NCBI GenBank assembly: GCA_030530205.1
Contig: JAUMVK010000002.1
Coordinates: 62,001 to 126,000, forward strand
Source of the DNA: RGIG3701 sp030530205
Lineage (GTDB): Bacteria > Planctomycetota > Planctomycetia > Pirellulales > Thermoguttaceae
DNA: 64,000 bases
Direction of reading: 5' to 3'
Both the position numbers and the translations under genes were made by a program. The notes below the pieces were generated by a model. The model did no database searches. It was not told the origin of the DNA and was given only the letters and a program-made list of their open reading frames with translations. This document shows positions 17,474 to 26,700 of this stretch, one piece after another (position 1 is the first letter of the stretch; each line of letters begins with the position of its first letter).

Positions 17474-20437
17474 ATGAAATCCCAAACCGTTCTTTTTGTT
17501 TCGTTTTGCGCATTGACGCTTTTGACTGGTCGGCTTCTGGCGGAGACTGAACCCGAGACGGTACTCATTACCGTCAGGTCGAACAGTCAAAGCCTGCCGG
17601 AATACGGTGAACTGAACGTTTGCGACGGCGACCCGGCGACCTTTTGGCACACGGAATTCCGAGCGCAGCGCCCTCCATTTCCGCACTGGATCGAGCTGGA
17701 TCTGCAGGAACGCGAAACCATCCGCGGCGTCATTTATACCCCGCGGCAGGACGGGAATCATAACGGGACGTTCGCCCAGACGGAAATATACGTTTATGAT
17801 GATCCGCAAGACGCCGGCGCGCCCGTCTGGCGGGGCGATTTGGACACGATGCGGAATGGGCCAAAAGATTCGGTGAAAATCACGTTCGACGCGCCGATGG
17901 CCGGACGTTTCCTGAAAATCCAGGCGCTGACGGCCTTCAACACGTACCCGGCCGGTTCCGCCGCGGAGGTCCAGCCGATCGTGGACGGCAAAAAGTTCAC
18001 GACGAGTAATCGAATTGATCCCGGCGACTTCCCCAACGCCGATAAAGAGCTGGTCAGCGAGTTCAACCGGCTCGTCGCGGAACTCGGTGACCGTCAAAAA
18101 TACGAAAAAATCGCCGGGCAGATTTACGACGTTCAGGCAGGGATTTTGCCGGAGGATGACACGCCGGTGGACGTGATTTTTCGCCGTACAGCTGCGGCGC
18201 TGGAACGTTTGGAAAGGCTGGCCCCTCAAAAAGTGGCGTGGTTTTCCAGTCAGCTCAAAGCCCTAAATCCCGCTTCGGCCACGCTTTCTACGCAGAAAGA
18301 ACTTTTTCAACACTTTGAAAAAATCGCCCGTTTACGGCGTCAGATCCTCTTTTCCGACCCGGCTTTGAGTTTCGACAGAATTCTGTTCGTGAAGAAGCAC
18401 CGCGCCGCGTACAGCCACATGTGCGACCAGTATTACGGCGTGAATCTCGTTCCGGGCGGGGGGATCTTCCTGCTGGAAAACGCATTCAAGACCGACTTGG
18501 AGCCGACGGTCCGAAACGTTCTGGAAAACTCGGTCGTTGAGTCCGGCCGACTGAAGGGGACCCGGCTGGAAACCGGCGCGTTCGCGACGCTGGCGCTGGA
18601 TTACGACGCTCAAAAAATCGCCTTCGCCTACGTGGAGGCCGAAGGTGACAAAGCGCACAAATACCACTACGACCTTTCCAACGGCCACTGGGAACGCGGG
18701 CGGTGCCTTCACATTTTCACCGCCAACGCGGACGGCTCCGACCTGCGCCAGATCACCGACGGGACGTGGAACGACTTCTACCCGTGCTTTCTGCCCAACG
18801 GCCGGATCGCGTTCATCTCGGAGCGCCGCGGCGGGTATTTGCGCTGCGGTCGGGTTTGTCCGAATTTCACGGTCTTCGACATGAACCCGGACGGGTCGTT
18901 CATGCGCTGCCTGAGCTACCACGAGACAAACGAATGGGCGCCGGTCGTCTCGAACGACGGTAAAATCGTTTGGACGCGGTGGGACTACATCGACCGCCAT
19001 TCCTCCGCGGCCCATCACCCATGGGTCATGTCGCTGAACGGGTCGGACCCGCGCCAGATTCACGCGAATTATACGATCCGCTTCGACCGAACCAACACGG
19101 AAATGGACCTTCGTCCGATCCCGAATTCGTCGAAATACGTCGCAACCGCCGCCCTGCATCACGGCCAGAATTACGGGTCGCTGGTGATCATAGACCCCGC
19201 CCTGGTTCCGGAGGAAGAAAACGACCCCATGGCATGCATCAAGCGCCTCACGCCGGACGTAGGTTTCCCGGAAAGCCAGGTCGGAGCGCAGGTCTGGGGG
19301 TTCGCGTACCCAATTTCTGAGGATTTGTTTCTCGCGGTCGCCGATTACTCGATGGACATTGATCAGGGCATGGAGGGCAAAAAGTATTTGCGCGGCGATT
19401 ACGGTATTTACCTCCTCGACCGATTTGGCAATCGGGAATTGATCTACCGCGACCCGGAAATTGGCTGCGGGACGGTTCTGCCGCTGATAAAACGCCCGCG
19501 CCCGACCGTAGCGCCGGAACTGGTAAAGCCTGGTGAGATCCCGCCGCAGGAATTCATCGCTTTCCCGACCCCGGACTGGAAAGACCGTCCGCAGGCCGAG
19601 GTGACGATCGCGAACGTTTATCAGAGCCTCAAGACGTGGCCGGAAAAGACCAGGATCAAAGCGTTGCGAATCGTCCAGATCTACGCGATGTCCGTCCCGT
19701 CCGGCTGGCTGAATCATATTGGCCGCCAGGAAGAAACGACGCTTCATACGGCCACCATCAGCCCGGTTCGCGGCGTGATCGGGACTGTGCCCGTTGAGGA
19801 GGACGGCTCGGCGCATTTCATGGTTCCGGCCCAGATGGAAATCTTCTTCCAGGCTCTCGACGAAAACGGAAACGCCGTCCAGTCGATGCGTTCCGGGACG
19901 TACTTTCAGCCCGGTGATAATGTAAGCTGTGTCGGCTGTCACGAACCCAAGGGGCAGATCACCCGGTCGTCGAGCGCTCTTCCAATCGCGTTTTCCCGGC
20001 CCGCGTCGATCCCGGAACCGGACGTGGAAGGAAGCCGCCCGGCCAGTTTTGTCGAGCTGGTTCAGCCAATCCTTGAAAAACACTGTGTCGAATGTCACGC
20101 GAAGCAGGAAAACAAAACGTTTTCGCTCGCCAAAGAGCCGTTCCAGAAGTACCACAACGCAACGTTTTACCAGTCGTACTACAACCTGATGTTTAACGGC
20201 TGGGGGTTTTGCGACTACGGTGACCCGACCCGTACGGTCCCGGGGCAGTTCGGCGCGTTGAAATCGCCTTTGCTCCCGCTGCTCGATAAAGGGCACTACG
20301 GCGTGAAACTCACCGACGAGGAACGGCACCGGATCGCCCTCTGGCTGGATATGCTCTCGCCGTTCTACAGCGTTTACGAGCCGGAGCAGCAGGCCGTGCA
20401 GCTCAAAGGCGGGAAGGTTTACCCAACGCTGGAATAA
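17474..20437 (+). CDS. Discoidin-HzsA-related di-haem beta-propeller protein (copy C)
   Basis: 987 aa, 6 bp after copy B and with the same architecture: signal peptide (MKSQTVLFVSFCALTLLTGRLLA shortened here to its first 23 positions), discoidin-like module at about 28-178 (CDGDPATFWHTEF; HWIELDLQ; YTPRQDGNHNG), helical segment, propeller (LFVKKHRAAYSHMCDQYYG; ADGSDLRQITDGTW), CVGCH at 819-823 and CVECH at 871-875. The C-terminal coding DNA is nearly identical to that of copy B: 63 bp match exactly at 20330-20392 and 17360-17422. This points to recent duplication or gene conversion. No separate promoter is seen, so it is probably co-transcribed with B. Confidence 0.85.
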   Translation: MKSQTVLFVSFCALTLLTGRLLAETEPETVLITVRSNSQSLPEYGELNVCDGDPATFWHTEFRAQRPPFPHWIELDLQERETIRGVIYTPRQDGNHNGTFAQTEIYVYDDPQDAGAPVWRGDLDTMRNGPKDSVKITFDAPMAGRFLKIQALTAFNTYPAGSAAEVQPIVDGKKFTTSNRIDPGDFPNADKELVSEFNRLVAELGDRQKYEKIAGQIYDVQAGILPEDDTPVDVIFRRTAAALERLERLAPQKVAWFSSQLKALNPASATLSTQKELFQHFEKIARLRRQILFSDPALSFDRILFVKKHRAAYSHMCDQYYGVNLVPGGGIFLLENAFKTDLEPTVRNVLENSVVESGRLKGTRLETGAFATLALDYDAQKIAFAYVEAEGDKAHKYHYDLSNGHWERGRCLHIFTANADGSDLRQITDGTWNDFYPCFLPNGRIAFISERRGGYLRCGRVCPNFTVFDMNPDGSFMRCLSYHETNEWAPVVSNDGKIVWTRWDYIDRHSSAAHHPWVMSLNGSDPRQIHANYTIRFDRTNTEMDLRPIPNSSKYVATAALHHGQNYGSLVIIDPALVPEEENDPMACIKRLTPDVGFPESQVGAQVWGFAYPISEDLFLAVADYSMDIDQGMEGKKYLRGDYGIYLLDRFGNRELIYRDPEIGCGTVLPLIKRPRPTVAPELVKPGEIPPQEFIAFPTPDWKDRPQAEVTIANVYQSLKTWPEKTRIKALRIVQIYAMSVPSGWLNHIGRQEETTLHTATISPVRGVIGTVPVEEDGSAHFMVPAQMEIFFQALDENGNAVQSMRSGTYFQPGDNVSCVGCHEPKGQITRSSSALPIAFSRPASIPEPDVEGSRPASFVELVQPILEKHCVECHAKQENKTFSLAKEPFQKYHNATFYQSYYNLMFNGWGFCDYGDPTRTVPGQFGALKSPLLPLLDKGHYGVKLTDEERHRIALWLDMLSPFYSVYEPEQQAVQLKGGKVYPTLE

Positions 20438-20440
20438 AAT

Positions 20441-20650
20441 TACGAATTATGAATTAAGAATTATGAATTGGAAATCGGCACTGCAAGCACCGCTCGCAAT
20501 TTAAAGCCTCCCCTGAAAGGGGAGGTGGCCCGCAGGGCCGGAGGGGTTCCGAAATGGGAAAAGCCCGTCCTTTGGTCGGAACCCCCCAGTCTCGCTGCGC
20601 GAGCCAGCCCCCTCAAGGAGGGGGCCTTTAAACGACGCTGGAAGCGTCGT
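20441..20650. repeat. Composite intergenic repeat: AATTATGAATT units, repeat C and repeat A
   Basis: 20441-20469 holds AATTATGAATTAAGAATTAT-type units. 20509-20576 holds a hairpin CCCCTGAAAGGGG and a GC palindrome (GGCCCGCAGGGCC). 20577-20630 matches the reverse complement of 13072-13122 (two hairpins, CTCGCTGCGCGAG and CCCCCTCAAGGAGGGGG). A perfect copy of palindrome A, ACGACGCTGGAAGCGTCGT, follows at 20632-20650. No gene is seen between 20438 and 20786. Confidence 0.7.
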
Positions 20651-20676
20651 CCCCGTAATATCTTTTGCGCCCCTTC

Positions 20677-20705
20677 TTGACAACCTCTCCACCCTGTATT
20701 ATAAT
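20677..20705 (+). promoter_or_regulatory. Perfect-consensus sigma70 promoter of the discoidin-esterase gene
   Basis: TTGACA (20677-20682), a 17-bp spacer, TATAAT (20700-20705): a full consensus match at the optimal spacing. It predicts a transcription start near 20712 and strong constitutive expression of the esterase and perhaps of the fucosidase gene behind it. Confidence 0.85.
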
Positions 20706-20786
20706 TATAGGTCAGGCCAACTTTTGTGTAAAAACGCGGTTTTTGGGAAGTTGCCTGATTTCACCCCTTCCTTTTTCTCAACGATT

Positions 20787-23486
20787 ATGAAAACCCTACC
20801 TCCCCACAGTCTTTTGATTTTCGCCCTGACGCTCTGCGGACTCACCGCGGCGTTTCAAGGCGCACAGGCTCAGGACGCGCCCGCGCCCGGAATCCCTCCC
20901 CACGTCTGTAAAGTCGAGGTCCTCGTGAACAGCGAGAACCAGCGCAACGAGGCGTACCGCGCCTGCGACGGCGATCTGCACACCTACTGGCACACCCGGT
21001 TTGAAGATCCCGCGGTTGACCCGCCGCACTGGATCGCGCTGGACCTTCAGGAGCCGATGGCCATCGAAGGTTTCGACTACACGCCCCGCGAGGACATCAC
21101 GAACGGAACGTTTGAAAACGTTAAGGTTTACGTCTGCGACGACCTGAACCAAAAGGGCGAGCCGGTCTGGACGGGCGTGGTTTACCCGAAGTACGAGAAG
21201 CCGGTCAAGACGGTCCGGATCCAGTTCCCCGCCCCCGCAACCGGACGGTACATTTTCTTTGACGTGGTGAACGCGCTGCAGAACATCAAGCGTGCGTCCG
21301 CCGCTGAAATCCAGCCGCTCGTCAAGGGCAAGACGTTCCTCAACAAAGAACTCGTGGAACGCTTCGAGAGCATGGGCATTAACCCCGATTTGATCATGCG
21401 CGGCGGTTTGCTCACGGTCAAAATGGTCGATCAGGACGTTTTCTCCGCGCCGGCTTTGCCCAAGGGGATCATCAAAACGGCCGAGGGCGTTGAGTGCGAA
21501 AACCGCTTCATGATGCACGAATGGATGCTGACCCTGCTCGACAAAGCCGAGGCACGCTGGATCGAGAACTACGAGAAAGCGAAAACGCCCGAAGAAATCG
21601 CCGAGTACCAGAAAGTGCGCAAGGACTTCTTCTTCAAGCAGATCGGCGCGTTCCCGGAACGAAACCCGCTCAATCCGGTCATTACGGGCAAGGTGGAAAA
21701 AGAAGGCTACACGGTCGAGAAGGTCCGCTACGAGTCCCAGCCCAATTTCTGGGTGACGGCCAACTTCTTCATGCCGGACGAGACGAAATACCCGAAACCG
21801 TGGCCGGGAGTTCTGGTCGCGTGCGGGCATTCCGCGAACGGCAAGGGGTACACCAATTACCAGCGCGTTTCCGCTCTGCTGGCCCTCAACGGCATGGCGG
21901 CGCTGATCTTCGACCCGATCGACCAGGGTGAACGGTTCCAGTACACTACGCCCAAACCGCCGCTCTCCGTCCACGCGCACAACCTGCTCGGCATCGGTTC
22001 CATGGCGCTCGGACGCAACGCGAGCTGGTTCGAGATCTGGGACGGTATGCGTGGGATCGACTACCTCAAATCCCGCCCTGAAGTCAATCCCGAAATGATC
22101 GGCGCGTGCGGGCTCTCCGGCGGCGGAACGCAGACCGCGTATTTCATGGCGCTGGACGACCGCATCGAAGTCGCCGCGTCACTCTGCTACCTGACCTCGC
22201 TCGCCGGCATGTACCGCCGCGGTTTGCCGGAATCCGACGCCGAGCAGCACGTTTTCGGCCAGCTCGATTTCGGGCTGGAACACGCAGACTACTGCATGAT
22301 GCGCGCCCCCAAACCGACGATGATCGGCTGCGCGACCAAGGACTTTTTCCCGATCAAGCAGACGTGGGACTCCTATCGCTACAGCAAGCGCATGTTCGGT
22401 CTGCTCGGCTACCCCGAACGGATGAATCTGGCCGAAACGTTCAACACGCACGGCTACGACCTCTTCCTGCGTACCGCGACGGTCCGGTTCATGAAGCGGT
22501 TCCTGATCGGCGGGAGTGAAGCGGTCGTTGGCCCGAACAAGACCGAGCCGATCACCGAGCCGGACCGCGTCCTGGAATTGACTCCTGAAGAACTCCGTGT
22601 CACGGAGACCGGCAGCATTCAGGACATTCCGGGCGCACGAACGACGTTCGACATTAACCGCGATTTTGCGAAAGAGCTCACCGCCAAACGCGCCGAGCTC
22701 TGGGCCAAAACTCCCGTGGACGAAATGCGGGTCAAAGTCCGCGAGCAGGCGCTTTTCCGCGAGTCCAAAGACATCGCTCCGCTGACCGTTTTGTCGTCCG
22801 AGGACATTCCCGAGCTGATCGCCGCGCCGGATGGTCTCATCCCGCCGCTGGCCGAGGCGAATCGGATCGTGTTCCAGGTCGAGCCGAAACTCTACATGAC
22901 GGCGCTCTGGCTCGTGCCTCGCAACGCCGACATGACGAAGGTCACACTTTTCGTCAGCGATAAAGGCAAGGCGGACGGCGCGGAGATCGTCAACGGCCTT
23001 CTGGAAAGCGGCAGGCCGGTCTTGACCGTGGACCTGCGCGGCTACGGCGAGACACAGCAGCTCGGCCAGAACTACTTCAACTGCAACCACTTCGGTCAGG
23101 ACGGCTGGGACTGCTATTTCGCGTTTGACCTGAACAAGACGTACGTCGGGTTCCGCGCGGAAGACCTCTTCAACCTGAGCCGGTTCCTCAAGACGGAGCT
23201 CAAGGCGCAGAACGTGGACTGCATCGCCTTGAATGAGGCTTCCATTCCCGCCCTGCACGCGGAGTTCTGCGAGCCGGAGACGTTTGGCCACCTGACCGTC
23301 GTCAACACGCTCGTGAGCTGGACGAATATGGTCGAAAACGGCGGTTTTTCTCACACGCCGCTGGCCAGTATCGTTCACGGCGCGCTGCAGGTTTACGACC
23401 TTCCGGACCTTCGGGCCGCGCTCGAAAAAGCCGGCAAACTGACGGTTTCCGGCCTCCGCTGGGAAAAGGTCCCGGAAGAGAAGTGA
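20787..23486 (+). CDS. Secreted discoidin-alpha/beta-hydrolase (acetyl-xylan-esterase-like) protein with a second degenerate hydrolase domain
   Basis: 899 aa from ATG 20787 (signal peptide MKTLPPHSLLIFALTLCG, ending near AQAQD); the in-frame ATG at 20724 lies only about 12 nt after the predicted transcription start and has no signal peptide. Residues 40-190 are a discoidin-like module closely resembling those of HzsA copies B and C (CDGDLHTYWHTRFEDP; HWIALDLQ; YTPREDITNGTF). About 290-600 is an alpha/beta hydrolase with nucleophile motif GLSGGG (Ser444), an Asp in ATKDFF and a His in NTHGYD. About 640-899 looks like a second hydrolase fold (TVDLRGYGE), but the nucleophile elbow is missing (CIALNEASIP). 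Probable carbohydrate esterase; the substrate is not determinable. Confidence 0.75.
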   Translation: MKTLPPHSLLIFALTLCGLTAAFQGAQAQDAPAPGIPPHVCKVEVLVNSENQRNEAYRACDGDLHTYWHTRFEDPAVDPPHWIALDLQEPMAIEGFDYTPREDITNGTFENVKVYVCDDLNQKGEPVWTGVVYPKYEKPVKTVRIQFPAPATGRYIFFDVVNALQNIKRASAAEIQPLVKGKTFLNKELVERFESMGINPDLIMRGGLLTVKMVDQDVFSAPALPKGIIKTAEGVECENRFMMHEWMLTLLDKAEARWIENYEKAKTPEEIAEYQKVRKDFFFKQIGAFPERNPLNPVITGKVEKEGYTVEKVRYESQPNFWVTANFFMPDETKYPKPWPGVLVACGHSANGKGYTNYQRVSALLALNGMAALIFDPIDQGERFQYTTPKPPLSVHAHNLLGIGSMALGRNASWFEIWDGMRGIDYLKSRPEVNPEMIGACGLSGGGTQTAYFMALDDRIEVAASLCYLTSLAGMYRRGLPESDAEQHVFGQLDFGLEHADYCMMRAPKPTMIGCATKDFFPIKQTWDSYRYSKRMFGLLGYPERMNLAETFNTHGYDLFLRTATVRFMKRFLIGGSEAVVGPNKTEPITEPDRVLELTPEELRVTETGSIQDIPGARTTFDINRDFAKELTAKRAELWAKTPVDEMRVKVREQALFRESKDIAPLTVLSSEDIPELIAAPDGLIPPLAEANRIVFQVEPKLYMTALWLVPRNADMTKVTLFVSDKGKADGAEIVNGLLESGRPVLTVDLRGYGETQQLGQNYFNCNHFGQDGWDCYFAFDLNKTYVGFRAEDLFNLSRFLKTELKAQNVDCIALNEASIPALHAEFCEPETFGHLTVVNTLVSWTNMVENGGFSHTPLASIVHGALQVYDLPDLRAALEKAGKLTVSGLRWEKVPEEK

Positions 23487-23495
23487 CGCAAACCC

Positions 23496-23652
23496 GTCCC
23501 GCTTCAACGCTTGATTTAAACACGGATTTTCATGGATTCAAAGGATTTCCACAGATTTTTAAAGAAAATAGGGTGAACTTTTTCCAAAAGTAATCCTTTT
23601 AATCCATTTAATCCGTGGAAATCCGTGTTTAAATGGAATTTTGAAGCGGAAC
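23496..23652. repeat. Long imperfect palindrome (repeat B, copy 1)
   Basis: The outer arms GTCCCGCTTCAA (23496-23507) and TTGAAGCGGAAC (23641-23652) are inverted with one mismatch. Inner arms TTTAAACACGGATTTTCATG (from about 23516) and the complementary TCCGTGGAAATCCGTGTTTA (to about 23632) continue the palindrome. A related copy follows the fucosidase gene at 27358-27490. No coding potential; it could be a MITE-like element or a transcribed hairpin. Confidence 0.65.
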
Positions 23653-23728
23653 GCGCTCTGTGTTTAGTTAAGACCCATCACCCGGTGACCGCTCTGGCCG
23701 CCCCCCAGCATCACAGGATTTCCAGCCC

Positions 23729-26700
23729 ATGAAAAGATTCGTCATCGTTTTGAGTTTACTGGCCTCCCTTCTTCCCGCATTTTCTCAGGCGGAACCGGCG
23801 GTGGAGTTTTCTCAGCATCGCGCCCAGGAATTGAAAGACCTCAAGTGGGGCATGTTCGTCTGCTGGTCGCTGAGCACTTTTTCCGGCACGGAGTGGACCG
23901 ACCCGGCGGGAAAAACGCCCGATTTCTTCCGCGCGGCCGGGGTCGATACGGACCAGTGGGCGCGGACGGCCAAAGAAGCCGGCATGGGCTACATCCTTTT
24001 TCTGGCGAAACATCACGACGGTTTCTGCCTCTGGGACACGAAAACGACCGAATTCAAATCGACCAACTCGCCGCTGAAAAAGGACGTTCTGGCCGAGCTG
24101 CGGAAGTCCTGCGACAAGTACGGCATCAAGCTCGCGCTCTACTTCTCCGAAGGGGACTGGAACTGGCCCGGCGGCGTGTACCGGAACAACCAATCCGTTA
24201 ATCCCGAAGTGAAAAAGGCCCAACTCAAAGAGCTTCTGACCCTGTACGGCCCGATCGAGTACATCTGGTTTGACCACGCGGCCGGGACCGGCGGGCTTTC
24301 GCACGAGGAAACGACCGCGTTCTGCCACGAGGTCCAGCCGTACACGCTCATCGGCTACAATCACGGCGAGTGCTCCGGCGAAGTGCGCATCGGCGAGCGC
24401 GGCAAACCGTCCGCTCTGGACGACGCATCCGGAGCCGGGTACAATCGGAACGCTGCGTCGTACGACAAGTACCTCGCCGCCGAGTTTACGTACCCGATCC
24501 TCCCCAAACACGAGGGCGGGGCGCAGTGGTTCTACTCGCTCCCCAAACACGACGGCCTGTGCACCGACGCGGAGAAGATCTACAGCGACTACCTCGGCGC
24601 GGTCAAATACGGCAACATTTTCTCGCTGGACGTCGGCCCCGACTACAACGGCCGCCTGCGCGACATTGACGTCCAAACCCTGCAAAAAGTCGGGCGGATG
24701 ATCCGCGAAGGCGAGTTCCTCAATACGAGTGAGGAGTCAGGAGTGAAGAGTGAGGAGTTGGCGCAAAGCGGTAAGGCCATTAATTGGGAAGATTTTCTCG
24801 CCCGGCAGGATCTCATTTGGGAAACGCTGCCGGACAGTTACTTTGAGTCGTCCTTTCTGGGGAATGGCCTGATGGGGACGATGATCTACAAACGTTCTGA
24901 CCACGAGATCGCTTTTGACGTTGGAAGAACGGACATCACCGACCACCGGCTCGGCAATTTCCGCATCCCGGTCGGGCGGCTCCTCCTGAAAACGAAGGGG
25001 AAGATCCTCGCCGGCTCGGCCCGGCTGGACCTCTGGAACGCCGAAACACGCTTCGAGCTGGAAACGACCGAGGGCCGGATCCGCTTCCGCGCGCTGGATC
25101 TCTCGCAAGACATGGTTTTGCTCATCGACGTGGAACGGCTCGACGGCGAAAAAGAGGCCGTTTTCGCGTGGGAATCGGAAGAGCCGCTGGTCTATCGTGA
25201 GAAGCGGGCGAATCATCTGCCCGACCCGCTCAATCCGCCGGTGGAACTGAAACAGGACGGCGGGATCTCGTACTCCGTCCAGAACCGTGTCGCCGGCGGG
25301 CAGTTTTCCGCCGCCTGGGCCGAACGTCCGGTTCAGGGCGCCGCCGCGTCGCGCTCGCAGGTGGTCCTCTCGCTAATCGACACGTTCCCGGAAACCACCG
25401 CCTCCGAAATCGCCCGCGAGACGGTCAAACGGACCCTTGAAAAAGACTGGAACGACCTGATCGCCACGCACCGCGCGTGGTGGCACGGCTTTTACCCCAA
25501 GAGTTTCGTCTCCGTGCCGAACACGCAGATGGAAAGTTTTTACTGGATCCAGATGTACAAGCTCGCCAGCGCGACCCGCCCCGACCGGCACGTGATCGAC
25601 CTGATGGGGCCGTGGTACTGCCCGACCGTCTGGGCGAAGATCTGGTGGAACCTCAACATTCAGATCTGCTACCTGCCCGTTTACACCGCAAACCACTGCG
25701 AGCTGGGCGAGTCGTTTACCCGACTGATCGACGACAAGCGGGCGAACCTCGCCGCCAACGCGAAACTCCTCTACGGGATCGACGATGGCGCGACGCTCAA
25801 CCATACGACCGATAACGACTGCATCAGCGAATACTACACGGAATACCTCAATCCCGGCGACTTCACGTGGGCGCTGCACAATTACTGGCTCCAGTACCGC
25901 TACACGATGGACCGTTCGTATCTTACTGACCGGGAAAAACACGCGTTTTTCGATATGCTGAAGGGGTCATTCAACGTTTACAGGCACATTTTCCAGAAGG
26001 AGGTCGACGGCAAATACCACATTCCGGTCATGCGGTCGCCCGAATACCCGACCAAGGCGAGGGACACGAACTACAACATCGGCCTGATCCGCTGGCTCTG
26101 CGAACGGCTGATCGAGGTCAACCGCGAGTGCGGCTTTAACGATCCGCAGGCCGCCGAATGGCAGGACGTTCTGGACCATCTGGTCGATTACCAGGTCGGC
26201 GAGGACGGCTTCCTGATTGGCGCGGACGTCCCGCAGACGGTCTCGCACCGGCACTGGTCGCATATCCTTCAGGTCTGGCCGCTGTGCGTCTATACGGCCG
26301 AGGATCCCGAGCGGCGCGCGTTGATCAAAAAGACGATGGACCACTGGACGACGGTCGAGGACGGCCGGCAAATGTTCGGCTGGTCGCAGGCCGCTGCGGC
26401 AAGCATCTACGCCATTCTGGGCGAAGGCGAGAACGCCCGCGATTATATTTTGAAGCACCACAACAATCGGCGGTTCGTCCAATGCAATACGCAGTATTTT
26501 GAGGGCGGATGGCCTGTGATCGAGTGCTCTCACGTGGCGGCCCGCGCCCTTCAGGAAATGCTTCTGCAGTCGTGGGGGAATCAGATCCGCGTCTTCCCGG
26601 CCATCCCGGCCGACTGGAAGGAAACGTCCTTCGCCGACCTGCGGACCGAAGGCGCGTTCCTCGTCTCCGCGATCCGCAAAGACGGCAAAACGTCCTGGGT

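Noticed and set aside
20724..20786. Upstream ATG for the discoidin-esterase
   Set aside because: It lies about 12 nt after the predicted transcription start, without a ribosome site, and would place 21 residues before a good signal peptide.
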